NCBI GenBank assembly: GCA_937901435.1
Contig: CALGTJ010000551.1
Coordinates: 1-18,791, forward strand
DNA length: 18,791 nt
Reading direction: 5' to 3'
Origin: an uncultured Rhodobacter sp.
GTDB taxonomy: Bacteria > Pseudomonadota > Alphaproteobacteria > Rhodobacterales > Rhodobacteraceae
Positions 15,346 through 18,791 of the stretch are shown here, piece after piece. Under the pieces are notes generated by a model that worked only from the letters and a program-made list of their open reading frames with translations, was not told where the DNA came from and ran no database searches. A program made the position numbers and the translations under genes. The stretch's first letter is position 1, and the number at the start of each line of letters is the position of its first letter.

Positions 15346-17325
15346 ATGACCGAACAGACCGGGTTCCCCCTGAACCGCCGGGCCTTTCTGGCCCAGACCG
15401 CCGCAGGAGCCTCTTTGATCGCCCTCCACCCATTTTCGGCACATGCCTCTGCGAATCAGGTTCATTTGCGTCTTATGCAGACGACGGATCTGCACGTGCA
15501 TGTCTTTCCCTATGATTATTACGCGGACGTGCCGCGTGATACCGTGGGTCTGTCGCGCACCGCGTCGATCATTGCCCAGATCCGGGCCGAGGCGGTCAAT
15601 TCGATGCTTGTGGACAATGGCGACCTGATCCAGGGCAATCCGATGGGCGACTACATCGCCTACGAGCGCGGTATGGCAGAGGGCGACACCCATCCCATCC
15701 TAAACGCGATGAACGTGCTGGGCTACGACGCGGCAACCATCGGCAACCATGAATTCAACTATGGCCTTGATTTTCTGATGAAATCCATGGCCGGGGCAAA
15801 GTTTCCTGTGGTTCTGTCCAATCTTGCGACCCGGCAAGGGGCCAGCCCGCGCAATGACACCACATTGTTCAAGCCCTATGTGATCCTTGACCGCACCGTG
15901 ACGGACGGCGCAGGCAACGCCCACCCGATCAAGGTCGGCATCATCGGCTTTACCCCGCCTCAAGTGATGAACTGGGACCGCCGCCACCTGGAGGGAAACG
16001 TGCAGGCCCGTGACATTGTCGACACCGCCCGTGCCTATGTGCCCGAGATGAAAGAGGCGGGGGCCGATATCATCATTGCCCTGTCCCATTCCGGCATCGG
16101 CGCGGATCGGCACAGCGACGGGATGGAAAACGCCTCTGTTCCATTGGCGGCAATTGACGGGATCGATGCGATTGTGACAGGGCATAGCCATCTTTTATTC
16201 CCAAGCGATAAATTCACCGACACCGGGGCGATCAACGTCGCCAAGGGCACCTTGCACGGCAAACCCGCCACGATGAGCGGGTTCCGGGGGTCTCATCTTG
16301 GCCTGATCGATCTGATGCTGGAACGCTCTGGCAACCAGTGGCAAGTGATCAGCCACGAGGTCAGCACACGGCCGATTTCCCAGCGCAACCAAGATCGCTC
16401 TGTCTCGGCTCTGGTCGAGGACAACAGGGCCGTTCTGGACGCGGTGCAGGCGGATCACGACGGCACATTGGCCTATATCCGCCGCGCCGTGGGCAAGACC
16501 TCTGCCCCGCTGCACAGCTATTTCGCGTTGGTGGCAGATGACCCTTCGGTGCAGATCGTGTCGATTGCGCAGAAGTGGTATATCGGTGAAATGCTGAAGG
16601 GCAGCGAATATGCCGCCCTGCCGATCCTGTCCGCCGCAGCACCTTTCAAGGCGGGCGGGCGTGGAGGGCCAGACTATTACACCGACGTGCCCCCCGGTGA
16701 CGTGGCCATCAAGAACGTGGCCGATCTCTATCTTTACCCCAACACCGTAAGCGCGGTAAAAGTGACCGGGGCAGAGGTCAGGGATTGGCTTGAACGCTCT
16801 GCCGGGATGTTCAATCAGGTGACGCCGGGCAAGGCCGATCAGGTCCTGCTGAATCCCGACTTCCCCAGTTATAACTTCGATGTGATCGACGGTGTCAGCT
16901 ATCAGATTGACCTGTCGCAGCCGTCCAAATTCACCCCCAAGGGCGAGCCGCTGAACCCCAACGCCAAGCGCATCACCGACCTCACTTATAACGGCGCACC
17001 AGTTACTGATGACATGGCATTCGTCATCGCGACGAACAACTACCGCGCCGGCGGCGGCGGCGATTTTCCGGGGGCCAAGGGTGATACCATTATCTTTGAG
17101 GCGCCCGACACCAACCGCGACGTCATCGTGCGCTATATCGTGGAACAGGGCACGATCAACCCAAGTGCGGATGCAAACTGGACGTTCAAACCCCTGCCCG
17201 GCACCTCGGTGCTGTTCGACACTGGCCCTGCCGCTAAATCCTATCTGCCGGACCTGAAAAGCGTTACGATAGAAGAGGCCGGAGAAGGTCCAGAGGGCTT
17301 TGCCCGGTTCCGGCTGCACCTTTGA
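15346..17325 (+). CDS. cpdB: 2',3'-cyclic-nucleotide 2'-phosphodiesterase / 3'-nucleotidase, Tat-exported
   Basis: Periplasmic enzyme that degrades 2',3'-cyclic nucleotides and 3'-nucleotides, letting the cell salvage phosphate and nucleosides from RNA breakdown. The 659-residue product starts with a twin-arginine signal, NRRAFLAQ (10-17) before a hydrophobic stretch to about 34. The metallophosphatase domain has TDLHVH (47-52), DNGD (90-93), GNHEFNYG (133-140), His248 and GHSH (279-282), all metal ligands in place. A 5'-nucleotidase C-terminal domain follows (about 380-600), with NYRAGGGGDFPG in its substrate region. The ATG at 15346 has GGAG seven bases upstream; the frame is open to 15232 without better starts. 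No strong terminator follows. Confidence 0.94.
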   Translation: MTEQTGFPLNRRAFLAQTAAGASLIALHPFSAHASANQVHLRLMQTTDLHVHVFPYDYYADVPRDTVGLSRTASIIAQIRAEAVNSMLVDNGDLIQGNPMGDYIAYERGMAEGDTHPILNAMNVLGYDAATIGNHEFNYGLDFLMKSMAGAKFPVVLSNLATRQGASPRNDTTLFKPYVILDRTVTDGAGNAHPIKVGIIGFTPPQVMNWDRRHLEGNVQARDIVDTARAYVPEMKEAGADIIIALSHSGIGADRHSDGMENASVPLAAIDGIDAIVTGHSHLLFPSDKFTDTGAINVAKGTLHGKPATMSGFRGSHLGLIDLMLERSGNQWQVISHEVSTRPISQRNQDRSVSALVEDNRAVLDAVQADHDGTLAYIRRAVGKTSAPLHSYFALVADDPSVQIVSIAQKWYIGEMLKGSEYAALPILSAAAPFKAGGRGGPDYYTDVPPGDVAIKNVADLYLYPNTVSAVKVTGAEVRDWLERSAGMFNQVTPGKADQVLLNPDFPSYNFDVIDGVSYQIDLSQPSKFTPKGEPLNPNAKRITDLTYNGAPVTDDMAFVIATNNYRAGGGGDFPGAKGDTIIFEAPDTNRDVIVRYIVEQGTINPSADANWTFKPLPGTSVLFDTGPAAKSYLPDLKSVTIEEAGEGPEGFARFRLHL

Positions 17326-17433
17326 TCTGCGATCAAAACACATACTGCAATCCGGCGCCTGCGTCGGGCTTCTTGGCAGATTGGTCTGGATGGCGTAGAC
17401 AGAGAAACCCCAAATAGATTTGAGGATCTGTCG

Positions 17434-18789
17434 ATGAAATTCCTGTGTGCCGCCCTTCTCGTGATATCCGGCTCGGCGGCGATTGCACAGGATCTGATGG
17501 GCTTTAGCCGTGCGGATTTCGGACAAGTTGTTCTGAACCAAAGACAATCCGCCAGCGGCGATATGGAACTTGAACTCTCTGTCGGCCAGTACAACAACGA
17601 AGCTATCACCAATTATTCCGGCAATTCGATTTTTGCCCGGATCGGGCGTGCCGTCGGGCGGCTTGATATTGTGACCGACGGGGGCGTCTTTCCTTGCACG
17701 GCCTTCATCGTGTCGGACAGCCACATCGTGACCAATTACCACTGTGTTCCGGGCATCATCGAAAACGATCAGGTCAAGGCAACGCGCATTTAGGCGGTGC
17801 AATTCGTCGCTGGATATACGTTGGAAGGCGTCGAAGAGGGAACCGCCGTCTATCAGGTCAACCCGCAACCGATAGAGGCCGACAGGGATCTTGATTTTGC
17901 CGTGCTCGAAATCTTCGGCAACCCGGCGCGCGACTGGGGCAACCTGCAAATCGCAGCCAACGTGCCCAACGCAAAAGATCCTTACTGGGTAATCGGCCAT
18001 CCCATGGGAGAATCCCAGCGCATCAGCCGCGAAAAATGTCGCGCCGCCGAACCTGCCCTCAGTCGCGGTGTGCTGCGCCACACCTGCGACTCGCTGCCGG
18101 GCAACTCCGGAAGCCCGGTAATCGATGCCTCGTTGCAGATGGTGATTGCCCTGCACCACGCAGGCAGTCGGCGCAATTCGGTGAACTACGCGATCCCGAT
18201 GGCAAGCATCCTTGAAAAATCCCCGACACTAGCCGCCCTGCGCAATCAGACGCCGGATGAAATTCAGGCCGAGACCGCGCGCCAGATGGAAGAACTGGCA
18301 ACCCACGCCGCCACCCTGCGCGCAGAGTTGGAAACCGCATTAGAGAGCGCCCAAAGCAGCGGCGCACAGGCGCAGGATAAGATCGAAACTCTTGGTGCGG
18401 CCCTGAATGAGGCGCTTGCACAGCTTGAGACACAGCGTGCCAATGATGCGGGTGCTGCAAGCCAAACGGCTGAAGAACGCGAAAAATTCCTAGCCCTGCA
18501 AACGGAAATGGCAGGCCTGCAAGAACAACTGGGCGAAATGCAAAAGCTGCGCGCCGACCGCCAAGCCGCCGAAGCCCGCTTGCAGCAAGAAGAGGCCCGC
18601 AAAGCAGAATTGGCCGAGCAGGCCAGCCGTTTGCAGGAAGAACTGGCCAGAGTGCAAGCCGCCCTGGAAGATGCCTCAAGCCAAACGGGTCCCGTGCAAA
18701 CCGGTCTCAGAACCCAGCGGCTGGACGCATTGACGACTATTGATGGTGTGGATGCCCCACCCGGGATCCGGCATCAAAGTATGCCATAG
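17434..18789 (+). pseudogene. Secreted trypsin-like serine protease with coiled-coil tail, interrupted by an in-frame TAG
   Basis: One reading frame of 451 codons broken only by TAG at 17791-17793 (codon 120). Before it are a signal peptide (1-18, ending AIAQ) and the trypsin His103 in TNYHCVPG. After it come Asp154 (DLDFAVLEI) and Ser225 (LPGNSGSPVID), so the full chymotrypsin-fold triad is spelled out but split. From about 275 to 415 the protein is an Ala/Glu/Gln-rich coiled coil, then a 30-residue tail ends at a TAG two bases from the window's end. The ATG has GAGG eight bases upstream. Frame and composition are preserved on both sides, which suggests a recent nonsense change, a read error or readthrough. 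Without readthrough the product is a 119-residue fragment without Asp or Ser. Substrate unknown. Confidence 0.85.
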
Positions 18790-18791
18790 TG

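Noticed and set aside
17321..17337. TTTGATC-TGC-GATCAAA hairpin over the cpdB stop codon
   Set aside because: Only seven pairs, AT-rich, and no T-run follows. A second weak GC stem at 17352-17367 is also unconvincing. Neither is strong enough to call a terminator.
17791..17793. TAG read as pyrrolysine or another programmed recoding
   Set aside because: No pyl genes or recoding structure are visible and the presumed lineage does not use pyrrolysine. A nonsense mutation or sequence error is simpler, so recoding is only an open question in the findings.
16195..18159. 654-codon open frame on the minus strand opposite cpdB and the protease
   Set aside because: It is antisense to two well-supported genes, has no recognisable domain, and such frames are common opposite GC-rich coding sequence.
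1..18791. Mobile elements, CRISPR arrays, tRNA or rRNA genes, defence systems
   Set aside because: Looked for on both strands by eye; no transposase, integrase, regular spacer array, cloverleaf or defence-type protein was seen.

Overview
The window looks like chromosomal housekeeping DNA from an alphaproteobacterium, most likely of the Rhodobacteraceae (Roseobacter group). This is inferred from the GC-rich coding sequence with AT-richer intergenic gaps, the divergent aerobic hemF, the membrane-anchored cytochrome c next to a stand-alone prephenate dehydratase, and the overall style of the proteins. No database search was possible. I see no RNA gene, CRISPR array, insertion sequence, integrase, phage or recognisable defence gene. 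Coding density is high, and no gene-free stretch exceeds 300 bases.

Region 1 (75-3283, minus strand) reads clpS, an RsmC-like methyltransferase, a divergent SDR-fold protein, then hemF. The spacing is close (18, 46 and 39 bases), so they could be co-transcribed from a promoter near 3254-3283. Region 2 (3341-5768, plus strand) holds a HAD phosphatase and, after a 220-base gap with a hairpin and a possible promoter, a secreted D-alanyl-D-alanine carboxypeptidase with a C-terminal SPOR-like domain. This gene runs convergently into the next operon with 23 bases between the stops.

Region 3 (5792-11997, minus strand) is a complete Yej-type peptide ABC importer in the order yejA (binding protein), yejB and yejE (permeases), a small unrecognised three-helix membrane protein, then yejF (double ATPase). 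yejB and yejE abut with no gap. The small gene overlaps both yejE and yejF by 4 bases, so translation is probably coupled and the small protein may be an accessory of the transporter. A good promoter candidate lies ahead of yejA.

Region 4 (12057-15111) contains a membrane-anchored cytochrome c (minus) with a clear intrinsic terminator, then pheA (plus), running towards an SRPBCC protein and a NudC-type NADH pyrophosphatase (both minus). A short array of 13-base repeats sits where pheA and the SRPBCC gene converge. The 15112-15345 gap between nudC and the next gene (234 bases) holds two divergent 5' ends and no signal I can support.

Region 5 (15346-18789, plus strand) contains a Tat-exported 2',3'-cyclic phosphodiesterase/3'-nucleotidase, then a secreted trypsin-like protease with a coiled-coil tail. 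The protease frame is interrupted by one in-frame TAG at 17791-17793, between the catalytic His and the catalytic Asp and Ser. The most interesting points are this interrupted protease, the small membrane protein inside the yej operon, and an SDR that lacks its catalytic lysine. I did not find convincing evidence of a wholly new multi-gene system.
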